Assembly: GCF_016009175.1 (NCBI RefSeq)
Contig: NZ_JADUCM010000013.1
Coordinates: 62,001 to 126,000, forward strand
Direction of reading: 5' to 3'
DNA length: 64,000 nt
From: Pseudomonas alkylphenolica
GTDB taxonomy: Bacteria > Pseudomonadota > Gammaproteobacteria > Pseudomonadales > Pseudomonadaceae
The translations under genes and the position numbers were made by a program. Each line of letters begins with the position of its first letter. Within the stretch, counting starts at the first letter, position 1. Shown here in pieces: positions 1-7,337 of this stretch. A model generated the notes under the pieces. That model was given only the letters and a program-made list of their open reading frames with translations, had not been told where the DNA came from and searched no databases.

Positions 1-121
1 TGCACTCACCATACAGCGAGCGCAAAGGCGCAATGAAAGCGTGGTACACCTTGAGGCGCTCTTTTATAAGCTCTCTGGAGCCTCGATAGCGATCTTCAAA
101 TGCACGGTAAAAACTCGGCAT
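1..121 (-). CDS. N-terminus of an O-antigen-type methyltransferase/glycosyltransferase (partial, cut by window edge)
   Basis: Only the first 40 codons lie in the window; the gene runs off the left edge. The ATG at 121 is preceded by an AGGAG ribosome site about 9 bases upstream, so the start is real. The peptide begins MPSFYRAFEDRYRGSRELIK and goes on with a basic, helical stretch. From memory, this opening is typical of SAM-dependent methyltransferases and methyltransferase-glycosyltransferase fusions in Pseudomonas O-polysaccharide loci; the domain itself is outside the window, so the function is inferred. It starts 20 bases after the stop of the double methyltransferase gene and is very probably the next gene of the manC-manB-wzm-wzt operon. 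Confidence 0.6.
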   Translation of the reverse strand, partial: MPSFYRAFEDRYRGSRELIKERLKVYHAFIAPLRSLYGEC

Positions 122-141
122 GATCAACGACTCCTAAATGA

Positions 142-1938
142 TCAATTTTCTACTACAACCTTGACCATGGAGTCGGTGGAAAGTTTCTGGTCATACCAGC
201 GAACGCCTTCTTGAACAGCGGATAACTTCAAGTAATACACACCAGCCTTGTTCGGCGCCTTGACGTCAATATTATAAAAACAACTATCACCTGGAAGCAA
301 TGAAGTATGCAACGGCGTTCGAACACCATCAAATATACAGACTTCGCCTTGCTCATCCAGCAAATGGTAACTTAAGTTTACCGGACAAGGCTTAATACTT
401 GCCAGACGTAACTCCGTCAGGTTTTCAACCCGAACCGGAACTTCGAAACGCTGCCCTGTGCGCACCGGGTATGTCAACACCTCGGCCTGAATATCGACAA
501 TAGCTGTGTAGTGTGCCGGAATAGCAGACATGATGAACGCCGACTTGAGTGCCTCAATGTCAATTGGCTTGTGCGAGGCAACAGCAAAAATGCTGGTCGA
601 CTTCTTGAAGTCACTCACACCAAAACGCTTGAGCAAACTACCGCCTGCCGTACGATCAGCAAACCACAACACAACGTAGGGGAAATGCTGTTCCAGTTGC
701 CGCTTGAGCACCCGCGGGTTTTGCTCATTAATATGCATGAGCCGCTCATACCAGGTACGTCGCACACGCGGCAGCCAAAAGCCAGCAGCGACGGCCTTCT
801 TCTGCTCCTGAGGATGCAAGTACTCGTAGTTCCAGGCATTAGGCGCTGTGTGCACTATCAGCTGCCCTTTGTTCTTCTCCAGCTTTGCACTGACCAGGGC
901 ATACATGGCATCGTTTTCCTCAGGGCTGAGGTGCTCAACGATGTCCGCCGCTACTGCCAGGTCATAGTCGCCTTCATAGGCATCCGGTTCAAGAACGCTA
1001 CCGCAAACAACCCGAACATTGGCTGCAGGCCCGTCTATATCCGCCAGGGTCTGGCGAATCAGTGCGCAGGCATCGGCAGAATAATCAATCGCCGTCACTG
1101 CTGCACCTTGCGCGTGAAACAGGCGCGTCAGCTCCCCGCGGCCTGCGCCCAGGTCAACAACGGCTTTGGGCTTGCCAAATACCAGAGCAGCATCAGCCAC
1201 TGCCTGCAAACGGCTATCGATAGCCGCGCCTTTGCTTCGGCGCCACTCGGAAAACCCACCACAATCGTTGAGGTAATAGTTTTTGGTGTAAGCCGTTGAC
1301 AGTGGTGCACTGGAATCACTGCCGACTTTCGACATGTCTGAAACGTCCAGATTGGTACGAATCAGTAATTCACCCGCGTAACCAGGGATGATCAGCACCG
1401 AGTGCACTGCTGCCTTGTTCAACCACAACCACTCGTTGACCGAGTAGAAGTTCTCGCGAGACCACTGGTAACCGTCAACCAGAATGTATCGACTTTGGGT
1501 GACAGCCAGGTCCAGGTCACGGTATGTGCCGTTGCCATCCTGCTGGCCATCGATATGGATAAGGTCGTAGTAGCCGCCAGGGAACGCTTTCAACGATTGC
1601 GTGTTGAGTGAATGCAGGTCTGCATTGAAACCCGAAGCACGAAGGTTCTCCCCTGCCCAGGCAAGCGCCCCTTTGCTTCCTCCAAACGTGTCGATATCAG
1701 CATCCAGGCCGACGAACTGAGCGTCTGGGCAGGCTTCAAGAAACGCCCGTGCCGAGTAACCGTAGCGAACCCCCACCTCGAGTATCCGCTGGGGGTTAAT
1801 GGCCTTGGCAATGGCCCATTTGACCTTGTAGTAATCGACCCACTCATCAAACAGGTGCCGTAACGGGTCGGCGGGGTTGGCCTGCGCTCTAAAGTCATAG
1901 TTAGAGACGCTATGAAAACTCATTATCAAATCAATCAT
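142..1938 (-). CDS. Double SAM-methyltransferase with C-terminal beta-sandwich domain; probable O-chain modifying or terminating enzyme
   Basis: The 598-residue protein holds two class I SAM-methyltransferase folds. The first (about 45-210) has the motif EVGVRYGYSA and resembles CmcI/Methyltransf_24 enzymes. The second (about 255-430) has the classical VVDLGAGRGE SAM loop, an acidic position at AIDYS, and AADIVEHL as motif IV/post-II. The last ~115 residues are beta-rich with PVRVENLT, GVRTPL and AVQEGVRWY, like the carbohydrate-binding tail of Wzt proteins. The start ATG overlaps the wzt stop (ATGA), and GAGGTC lies upstream. By position it corresponds to wbdD in the E. coli O8/O9a loci, which methylates the chain end to stop growth, but no kinase domain is seen. 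Methylation of a polysaccharide end or residue is inferred; the substrate is unknown. Confidence 0.72.
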   Translation of the reverse strand: MIDLIMSFHSVSNYDFRAQANPADPLRHLFDEWVDYYKVKWAIAKAINPQRILEVGVRYGYSARAFLEACPDAQFVGLDADIDTFGGSKGALAWAGENLRASGFNADLHSLNTQSLKAFPGGYYDLIHIDGQQDGNGTYRDLDLAVTQSRYILVDGYQWSRENFYSVNEWLWLNKAAVHSVLIIPGYAGELLIRTNLDVSDMSKVGSDSSAPLSTAYTKNYYLNDCGGFSEWRRSKGAAIDSRLQAVADAALVFGKPKAVVDLGAGRGELTRLFHAQGAAVTAIDYSADACALIRQTLADIDGPAANVRVVCGSVLEPDAYEGDYDLAVAADIVEHLSPEENDAMYALVSAKLEKNKGQLIVHTAPNAWNYEYLHPQEQKKAVAAGFWLPRVRRTWYERLMHINEQNPRVLKRQLEQHFPYVVLWFADRTAGGSLLKRFGVSDFKKSTSIFAVASHKPIDIEALKSAFIMSAIPAHYTAIVDIQAEVLTYPVRTGQRFEVPVRVENLTELRLASIKPCPVNLSYHLLDEQGEVCIFDGVRTPLHTSLLPGDSCFYNIDVKAPNKAGVYYLKLSAVQEGVRWYDQKLSTDSMVKVVVEN

Positions 1939-3170
1939 GAAAAACTGACCTCTGGTCGAATGTCAACCATTCCACTCCAGCCTGGAACAGAGCCCGCTAA
2001 AACTTCAAACACCAACATTGATTGATCAAAAAACAGAGGAATCTTGAATGAGCCGCGGTCATAGCCGCTGTCCGCCACGCCCACCATCAACTCATAGGTA
2101 TCCGGATAAAGCGCACAATCAAAACTGAACTCAACGGCGAGGCTTTCACCACACTTGACCGGCCTTAGCTTGCTGCCCAGTGTGTAAGTATTAGCCTCAT
2201 AAATGACGATACCTGACTTCGTCCTGATCCCGAAGCCCACGTGCGGGTCCTGCCAGTCACTGGCAAACTGAGTGGTGATACGGACCGTCATTTTAGAGCC
2301 CATCTGTAAATACCCCTGCTCACAGGTAATATCTACACTGACGGGACCAGAAGCCTTGTCAACAACGACAAACTTGGCATCACGGTTGTCGTGAAGTGCC
2401 TCATCAGCGATCAGACTGGATTCAGCACTCTCGTCTACTGCGTTCCCCATTACCATCGCGGCCTGGTAATAGTCCATGACACTGGCTGCATCCCCCATCT
2501 TCTCGATGGTGCCATCTTTGATGTAGATGCCTTTCTGGCAGAACATGCGGATCGTATCCGGCGCGTGTGAAACCAGCAGAAGACTCATCCCTTCTTGCTG
2601 GTAACGCCGGATTCGCTGCATGCATTTATGCTGGAACCGGGCATCCCCCACCGACAACGCTTCGTCGACGATCAGAATGTCAGGACGAAACGCCGTTGCC
2701 ACCGAGAATGCAACGCGAACCTGCATACCGCTTGAATAGGTGCGAACAGGCTCATCGAAATAAGCACCAATCTCGGCAAACTCCTCGATTTCAGCAATAA
2801 CCTTGTCGATTTGCTGAAAACTGAAGCCCATCAACCCACCGGCGTGATAAACGTTCTGCCGGCCACTCAGCTCAGGGTTGAACCCCATTCCCAACTCAAG
2901 TATCGCAGCGATACGACCGCCGACCTGTACCTGCCCCTGCGTAGGCTGCAAGGTCCCTGTGATCATTTTCAGCAGCGTTGACTTGCCGGCACCATTTTGC
3001 CCAACAATACCAACAGCCTCGCCACGCTCAACAGTGAAGCTGATGCCTTTAAGCACCCAATGCTCTGAACTGGGCTTTACCGGAAGATAAAACCATCGGG
3101 CAATACGTTGCCACTCGGAACGGTAACTACGGTAGGCCTTTCCAAGATTATTAACACTTAACAATGTCAT
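1935..3170 (-). CDS. wzt: O-polysaccharide ABC exporter, ATP-binding subunit with carbohydrate-binding domain
   Basis: Wzt powers export of a lipid-linked O-polysaccharide through Wzm across the inner membrane. Walker A (GQNGAGKST, about 57-65), the ABC signature YSSGMQ (145-150), Walker B ILIVDE (165-170) and the switch His202 are all present. Residues after about 270 form an extra beta-rich domain, so the 411-residue length fits Wzt proteins with a C-terminal domain that recognises the finished, capped chain, as in E. coli O8/O9a. The start overlaps the wzm stop (ATGA) and the stop overlaps the methyltransferase start in the same way, so the four genes manB-wzm-wzt-methyltransferase are translationally chained. 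The cap recognised is inferred to be a methyl group because a methyltransferase follows. Confidence 0.9.
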   Translation of the reverse strand: MTLLSVNNLGKAYRSYRSEWQRIARWFYLPVKPSSEHWVLKGISFTVERGEAVGIVGQNGAGKSTLLKMITGTLQPTQGQVQVGGRIAAILELGMGFNPELSGRQNVYHAGGLMGFSFQQIDKVIAEIEEFAEIGAYFDEPVRTYSSGMQVRVAFSVATAFRPDILIVDEALSVGDARFQHKCMQRIRRYQQEGMSLLLVSHAPDTIRMFCQKGIYIKDGTIEKMGDAASVMDYYQAAMVMGNAVDESAESSLIADEALHDNRDAKFVVVDKASGPVSVDITCEQGYLQMGSKMTVRITTQFASDWQDPHVGFGIRTKSGIVIYEANTYTLGSKLRPVKCGESLAVEFSFDCALYPDTYELMVGVADSGYDRGSFKIPLFFDQSMLVFEVLAGSVPGWSGMVDIRPEVSFS

Positions 3171-3961
3171 AGGGCGTCCACCATTTCTGCAGACGCACGA
3201 CGAAACAGGAACAGGCCAAGCAACAACAGCCCGGCTGACAGGGCGGTGATGATCGCCAATTGTTGGGGCTCCGGCGCCTTCCCATACACCAGAACGTCAT
3301 GATAAGCCGTCACAATGGTATACATGGGATTGAATACGACCAACGACTTGAATTGCTCCGGAATAATGGTCACCGGGTAGGCAATCGGCGTGAACCAGAA
3401 CCACGCCTGGAGAACGATAGGCACAACCTGGCCAACATCGCGAATAAACACATTCAGCACACCCAGCACCAAGCCGATACCCAGTGACAATGCGAGCAGT
3501 ACAACCGTCAACGGCAGCAACCACACAACAGCCAGATTGGAATGATGACCAAGTATCGCGAAAACAAATAACAGCGCGAGGAACAGTAAAACATAGTTCA
3601 AAAGACTGGAGCCCACGACGATCGCAGGCAATGTAATACGCGGAAAACTTATTTTCTTCATCAAGTTGCCCTTCTCGATGAAGAGCGTCAGGCACCGGCC
3701 TATCACTTCAGAAAACAGACTCCAGGCAAGAATGCCGGACATCAGGTACAAGGCATAAACGTACTTGTTATCGATGCCCGGCAATTTTGCGGCCAGGACG
3801 CTGGACAGCACCAGTGCGAATATGGCGACCTGGGCCAGGGGATGAATGATCATCCACAGGCCACCCAGTCGACTGCGCGCAAATCGCGCAACAAACTCGT
3901 TGCGAATTGAAGAAAAAACGAAGCCCCTGTACCTGATCAGGCTCCTGAGTAATGCAAACAT
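3167..3961 (-). CDS. wzm: O-polysaccharide ABC exporter, ABC-2 type permease
   Basis: This 264-residue inner-membrane protein has about six hydrophobic segments (roughly 30-55, 65-85, 110-135, 145-170, 175-200, 235-255) and a cytoplasmic N-terminal amphipathic stretch with RNEFVARFARSRLGGLWMII, which is typical of ABC-2 polysaccharide permeases. With Wzt it forms the channel for an undecaprenyl-linked polysaccharide finished in the cytoplasm. The start ATG overlaps the manB stop and the stop overlaps the wzt start, each by ATGA, so equal production of the two subunits is likely. An ABC route needs no Wzx or Wzy, which makes the Wzx/Wzy/Wzz genes found upstream a separate assembly system. Confidence 0.92.
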   Translation of the reverse strand: MFALLRSLIRYRGFVFSSIRNEFVARFARSRLGGLWMIIHPLAQVAIFALVLSSVLAAKLPGIDNKYVYALYLMSGILAWSLFSEVIGRCLTLFIEKGNLMKKISFPRITLPAIVVGSSLLNYVLLFLALLFVFAILGHHSNLAVVWLLPLTVVLLALSLGIGLVLGVLNVFIRDVGQVVPIVLQAWFWFTPIAYPVTIIPEQFKSLVVFNPMYTIVTAYHDVLVYGKAPEPQQLAIITALSAGLLLLGLFLFRRASAEMVDAL

Positions 3962-5316
3962 CAGCTCTCCAGTATGAGCGTTTCCAGCTCAACAATTTTC
4001 TGCTGCAGCAAGGACTCATCAGCCCGCGTCTCGATGTTCAGGCGCAGTAGCGGTTCGGTATTTGAACCCCGGACATTCAGGCGCCACTGTGCAAACTCGA
4101 TACTTACACCATCCGTTTCGTCAATGCTCAATGCTGCAAGTGAGAAATGTTCGCGGATACGTTTGACTGTCCCGGCAACATCCGCAACCTGGTAATTGAT
4201 TTCGCCGCTGCACGGAAACTCAGCAATATAGGCGTCTACCAGTTCTGCCAAGGAGTTACCTGATTCGCTTATCAAAGCACAAACCAGCAGCCAGGGAATC
4301 ATCCCACTGTCGCAGTAAAAAAATTCACGGAAGTAATGGTGGGCACTCATTTCACCACCGTAAATCGCGTCCTCGGCACGCATGCGCTCTTTAATGAACG
4401 CGTGCCCGGTTTTACACTGAACTGCGTCGCCCCCTGCCCTGCGCACTGTCTCGATCGTGTTCCAAGTCAGGCGCGGGTCATGGATTATTTTGCTTCCAGG
4501 GTTTTTCTTCAGCAGAGATTGCGCGAGCAACGCAACCAGGTAGTAGCCCTCGATGAAACGGCCATTACCGTCAAAAAAGAAACAGCGGTCAAAATCGCCA
4601 TCCCAGGCCAGTGCCAGGTCGCACCCATGCGCACGCAAGGCCTCTTGGGTCAAGTCACGGTTTTCTGGCAACAGCGGGTTTGGCACACCGTGAGGGAAAT
4701 GGCCATCAGGCTCGGCGTTGATCACAACCCATTCGAAGGGTAACGATTTTTGAAGGGCCGCAATCACTGGACCGGCTGCCCCATTTCCAGGGTTGGCCAG
4801 AATTTTCAAAGGTTTAAGTGCGGTGCAGTCGACATAACCCAGCAAATGTTGCAGGTACGCCGTTTTGTCAGGCCGGGAAGAGACTTTGCCTGGCGAAATA
4901 CCAACAGCCTCGTAACGCTCCTCAAGGATGCGCGCCTTGATGGCCAGCAGGCCGGTATCGCCACTGATCGGCCGCGACTCCTGACGGACCAGCTTCATCC
5001 CGTTGTAGCCTTTGGGATTGTGGCTGGCTGTAACCATTACGCCACCAGAAACCTGGTAATGGCTTGTAGCGAAATAGACTTCTTCCGTACCGCACAGGCC
5101 GATGTCGATTACGTCGGCGCCGGCATCGGTGATGCCTCGAATCAATGCATTGGCAATGACTGGGCTCTCCAGCCGCATGTCATAGCCAACGACGTAGCAG
5201 TCACCCTTGAGCTCTGCAACCAACGCCCGCCCGATATTGTAGGCAATGTCACCATTCAACTGCTCGGGCACTTTGCCGCGAATATCATACGCCTTGAAAC
5301 AGCTCAAGGTATCCAT
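3961..5316 (-). CDS. manB: Phosphomannomutase / phosphoglucomutase
   Basis: ManB interconverts mannose-6-phosphate and mannose-1-phosphate, the step before GDP-mannose. The alpha-D-phosphohexomutase signature TASHNPKGYNGMK contains the phosphoserine; the metal loop DGDFDRCF and the sugar-binding loop GGEMSAHHYF follow, and RGSNTEPLLRLN near the end binds phosphate. The reading frame is open back to a GTG at 5349, but that codon lies in the arm of a perfect stem-loop; the ATG at 5316 (MDTLSCFKAYDIRG, 451 residues) has GGGA about 9 bases upstream and matches the family start as I recall it, so I use it. manC lies just upstream. Pseudomonas has another such enzyme, AlgC, elsewhere; this copy is dedicated to the locus by position. 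Confidence 0.9.
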   Translation of the reverse strand: MDTLSCFKAYDIRGKVPEQLNGDIAYNIGRALVAELKGDCYVVGYDMRLESPVIANALIRGITDAGADVIDIGLCGTEEVYFATSHYQVSGGVMVTASHNPKGYNGMKLVRQESRPISGDTGLLAIKARILEERYEAVGISPGKVSSRPDKTAYLQHLLGYVDCTALKPLKILANPGNGAAGPVIAALQKSLPFEWVVINAEPDGHFPHGVPNPLLPENRDLTQEALRAHGCDLALAWDGDFDRCFFFDGNGRFIEGYYLVALLAQSLLKKNPGSKIIHDPRLTWNTIETVRRAGGDAVQCKTGHAFIKERMRAEDAIYGGEMSAHHYFREFFYCDSGMIPWLLVCALISESGNSLAELVDAYIAEFPCSGEINYQVADVAGTVKRIREHFSLAALSIDETDGVSIEFAQWRLNVRGSNTEPLLRLNIETRADESLLQQKIVELETLILES

Positions 5317-5338
5317 GCTCATCATTCCCATCGTACCG

Positions 5339-5365
5339 GCCATGTTCACAAGACGTGAACATGGC
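5339..5365 (-). other. Perfect 11-bp stem-loop between manC and manB
   Basis: GCCATGTTCAC (5339-5349) and GTGAACATGGC (5355-5365) are exact inverted repeats with a five-base loop. There is no T-run on either side, so it is not a standard terminator. It lies 17 bases downstream of the manC stop and 22 bases upstream of the chosen manB ATG. It could stabilise mRNA ends, affect manB translation or be a protein site; only the symmetry is seen. Confidence 0.7.
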
Positions 5366-5382
5366 AGTGTGTCACCCGTCGA

Positions 5383-6828
5383 CTAGCCGCTTACACGCCC
5401 ATAGACATCCTGAAAACGAACAATGTCATCTTCACCCAGATAATCACCGCTCTGAACTTCAATCATCACCAGGTCAATTACCCCCGGGTTTTCCAGGCGG
5501 TGTTTATGCCCGGCGCGGATGAATGTTGACTCATTGGTATCAAGCATGAGTTCGCGCTCATCATTGATCACCCGGGCCATACCACTGACCACAATCCAGT
5601 GCTCACTGCGGTGATGATGCATTTGCAATGACAGTGAAGCTTGAGGTTTTACGACGATGCGCTTGATCTTGAAGCGCTCGCCCTCCTCCAGCGTGGTGTA
5701 GGTACCCCATGGGCGATGAACGGTCTGGTGCAGTTTGTGCGCTTCATGGTTACGCGACTTTAGCTGCGCAAAAATGTGCTTCACGTCCTGCGCATGGTCC
5801 TTGTGTGCAACAAGGATGGCATCAGGTGTGTCGATGACAATGAGGTCCTTGACGCCGACCAAAGCGGCAAGGCGTTCTTTGCTCAGAACGAAATTGTTGC
5901 TCGCCCCATGAATCATGACTTCACCGTCGAGGCGGTTGCCGGCCTCATCGGAAGCGGCCAGGTCGCTCATGGCCGTCCAGGAACCAATGTCGCTCCAACC
6001 GATGTCGCAAGGAACTGTCGCGACTTTGCTGGAACGCTCCATCAACGCATGGTCAATGGAGATATCCGGAACGCTGGCAAAAGAGTCCGGGTTTAGAGTG
6101 AGTGCCCGACGACGCCCGCCTTCTTCCATGACCTTGCTTTCGTTCATGCAGGCCTTCACTGCGGAGGTGACATCCGGAGCGTGGCTTTCCATCTCACGGA
6201 TCAGATCAGCCACTTTGAAACAGAAAATACCTGCGTTCCACAGGTACTCTCCCGAATCCACATAGCCTTGCGCCGTTTCAAAGTTCGGTTTTTCGACGAA
6301 GCGTTTTACCAGGGCACCACCCTCCAGCAACTGGCTGGTGTCGCGATGAATATAGCCATACCCCGTTTCAGGATACTTCGGGGTAATCCCGAATGTGACC
6401 ATCCAGCCCTCGGCCGCGAGTTTCATGGCGCTATCCACCGCCACAGCAAACGCTTCCTGCTTTTCGATGAGGTGATCGGCCGGCATTACCAGCATCAGCG
6501 TTTCCGGCCCATGCGTTTCAAGCAGTTCAAAGGCCGCTGCGACTACGGCCGCTGCGGTATTGCGCCCAAAGGGCTCGAGCACGAAATTGAGCTCGGCACC
6601 CGCGCTGCCTACCTGGCTGTATTCGTCTGCAGTTTTAAAGTAAAGGTCCCGGTTGGTGACCGTCAGAACACTATCAACCCCAGGAAGGTTCAGGGCGCGC
6701 GTAAACGTTTTACGAATCAGGTTGCTGCCATCCGGGAGGGGGATAAACGGCTTTGGATGGGCGGCACGGGACACTGGCCACAGACGCGAGCCTGAGCCAC
6801 CACAAATAATTACAGGAACGATTTTCAC
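5383..6828 (-). CDS. manC: Mannose-1-phosphate guanylyltransferase / mannose-6-phosphate isomerase (bifunctional, WbpW/AlgA family)
   Basis: This 481-residue type II enzyme makes mannose-6-phosphate from fructose-6-phosphate and later GDP-mannose from mannose-1-phosphate. The N-terminal nucleotidyltransferase shows CGGSGSRLWPVSR near residue 9 and FVEKPN. The C-terminal cupin isomerase domain (from about 345) has RPWGTYTTLEEGERFK and the metal-binding cluster QMHHHRSEHWIVVSG. The start is GTG (6828) with AGGA upstream. With manB it supplies GDP-mannose. No GDP-mannose dehydratase or rhamnose synthase (gmd/rmd) is near, unlike the P. aeruginosa A-band locus, so mannose itself may be the sugar polymerised. 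A 509-bp non-coding stretch in front makes this the likely first gene of its own operon. Confidence 0.93.
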   Translation of the reverse strand: MKIVPVIICGGSGSRLWPVSRAAHPKPFIPLPDGSNLIRKTFTRALNLPGVDSVLTVTNRDLYFKTADEYSQVGSAGAELNFVLEPFGRNTAAAVVAAAFELLETHGPETLMLVMPADHLIEKQEAFAVAVDSAMKLAAEGWMVTFGITPKYPETGYGYIHRDTSQLLEGGALVKRFVEKPNFETAQGYVDSGEYLWNAGIFCFKVADLIREMESHAPDVTSAVKACMNESKVMEEGGRRRALTLNPDSFASVPDISIDHALMERSSKVATVPCDIGWSDIGSWTAMSDLAASDEAGNRLDGEVMIHGASNNFVLSKERLAALVGVKDLIVIDTPDAILVAHKDHAQDVKHIFAQLKSRNHEAHKLHQTVHRPWGTYTTLEEGERFKIKRIVVKPQASLSLQMHHHRSEHWIVVSGMARVINDERELMLDTNESTFIRAGHKHRLENPGVIDLVMIEVQSGDYLGEDDIVRFQDVYGRVSG

Positions 6829-6984
6829 GCGGGGATAGTCCTTTAAATTCGGCCTGAGACGAAGCTGTCAGCCAAGCCGGAGTCGGCATCCCACCGCCAG
6901 GATGGAAGAGGCCATATCAGGCAAACAGACGCCTCAAGGCATTTTTAAGGTTAGCGAAAAGCCGCAAACTGTAACATAAACTGA

Positions 6985-7008
6985 AGCAGTGCCGTGCGAT
7001 GCACTGCT
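6985..7008 (-). other. Stem-loop in the manC leader
   Basis: AGCAGTGC (6985-6992) and GCACTGCT (7001-7008) are exact inverted repeats with an eight-base loop, about 20 bases downstream of the putative manC promoter on the minus strand. No T-run follows. It may be leader structure or an operator. Confidence 0.5.
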
Positions 7009-7026
7009 CACCATCGAGCGGATTTT

Positions 7027-7056
7027 CATATATAGGATTGAATTTTCTACAGACAA
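7027..7056 (-). promoter_or_regulatory. Putative sigma-70 promoter for manC
   Basis: On the minus strand TTGTCT (7056-7051) and TATATA (7034-7029) are 16 bases apart in an A/T-rich patch of an otherwise GC-rich region. Each box matches consensus at four of six positions. Transcription would begin near 7022 and give a leader of about 195 bases before the manC GTG. The position is plausible, the boxes are imperfect. Confidence 0.4.
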
Positions 7057-7139
7057 AAGCAGGATGATCAGAAAGCTCGCCAAAGCGAGCTCAGATGATA
7101 CGAAGTATGAAGCTTAGCATTTCTTGAGCGGGCTAACGG

Positions 7140-7147
7140 CTACCGTC
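7140..7147 (-). promoter_or_regulatory. ops-like element (GACGGTAG)
   Basis: Minus-strand GACGGTAG differs by one base from the GGCGGTAG core of ops elements, which recruit the antiterminator RfaH in long O-antigen and capsule operons of enterobacteria. It lies between the two O-antigen gene sets. It is upstream of the putative manC promoter, so it would act only in read-through transcripts from wbpM. Eight bases can match by chance. Confidence 0.25.
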
Positions 7148-7272
7148 AATTAACAGCTGTCGACCAAAAATGCAGAAAACGGCATTAAGTTCGCTAAAAA
7201 ACAAATGAGTTTGCAGAGATCGCACAGTTGAATCGTTGGACTTGGCAGCTTTGCATTGCACGCAGCCTGCGC

Positions 7273-7303
7273 CCCATGGATGCCGAGTGCCAGCATCCAT
7301 GGG
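7273..7303 (-). other. Perfect 11-bp stem-loop just downstream of wbpM
   Basis: CCCATGGATGC (7273-7283) and GCATCCATGGG (7293-7303) flank a nine-base loop. It begins 34 bases after the wbpM stop. There is no U-tract after it on the minus strand, so it is not a canonical intrinsic terminator, though it may protect the 3' end of the upstream message or assist factor-dependent termination. Confidence 0.65.
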
Positions 7304-7337
7304 ACTATTACCAATCAACGAAGTAGCTTTTCGCCGA

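Larger units (their letters stand above)
6829..7337. promoter_or_regulatory. 509-bp non-coding region between the Wzy-type and ABC-type O-antigen gene sets
   Basis: No convincing gene is seen here; the open frames crossing it are short and lack ribosome sites. It is the only long gap in the O-antigen locus after wzz. It contains, in the minus direction after wbpM, a perfect 11-bp stem-loop (7273-7303), an ops-like octamer (7140-7147), a 7-bp hairpin AGCTCGC-CAAA-GCGAGCT (7074-7091) followed on the minus strand only by TTTC, a promoter-like pair (7027-7056) and an 8-bp hairpin AGCAGTGC/GCACTGCT (6985-7008). I infer it separates two operons and carries the manC promoter and leader. Confidence 0.6.

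Noticed and set aside
511..1299. Plus-strand open frame of 262 codons opposite the double methyltransferase gene
   Set aside because: It is antisense to a clear enzyme gene, has no ribosome site and shows no recognisable domain.
7074..7091. Hairpin AGCTCGC-CAAA-GCGAGCT as terminator of the wbpM operon
   Set aside because: Only TTTC follows on the minus strand and it lies about 250 bases after the wbpM stop; too weak to call a terminator.
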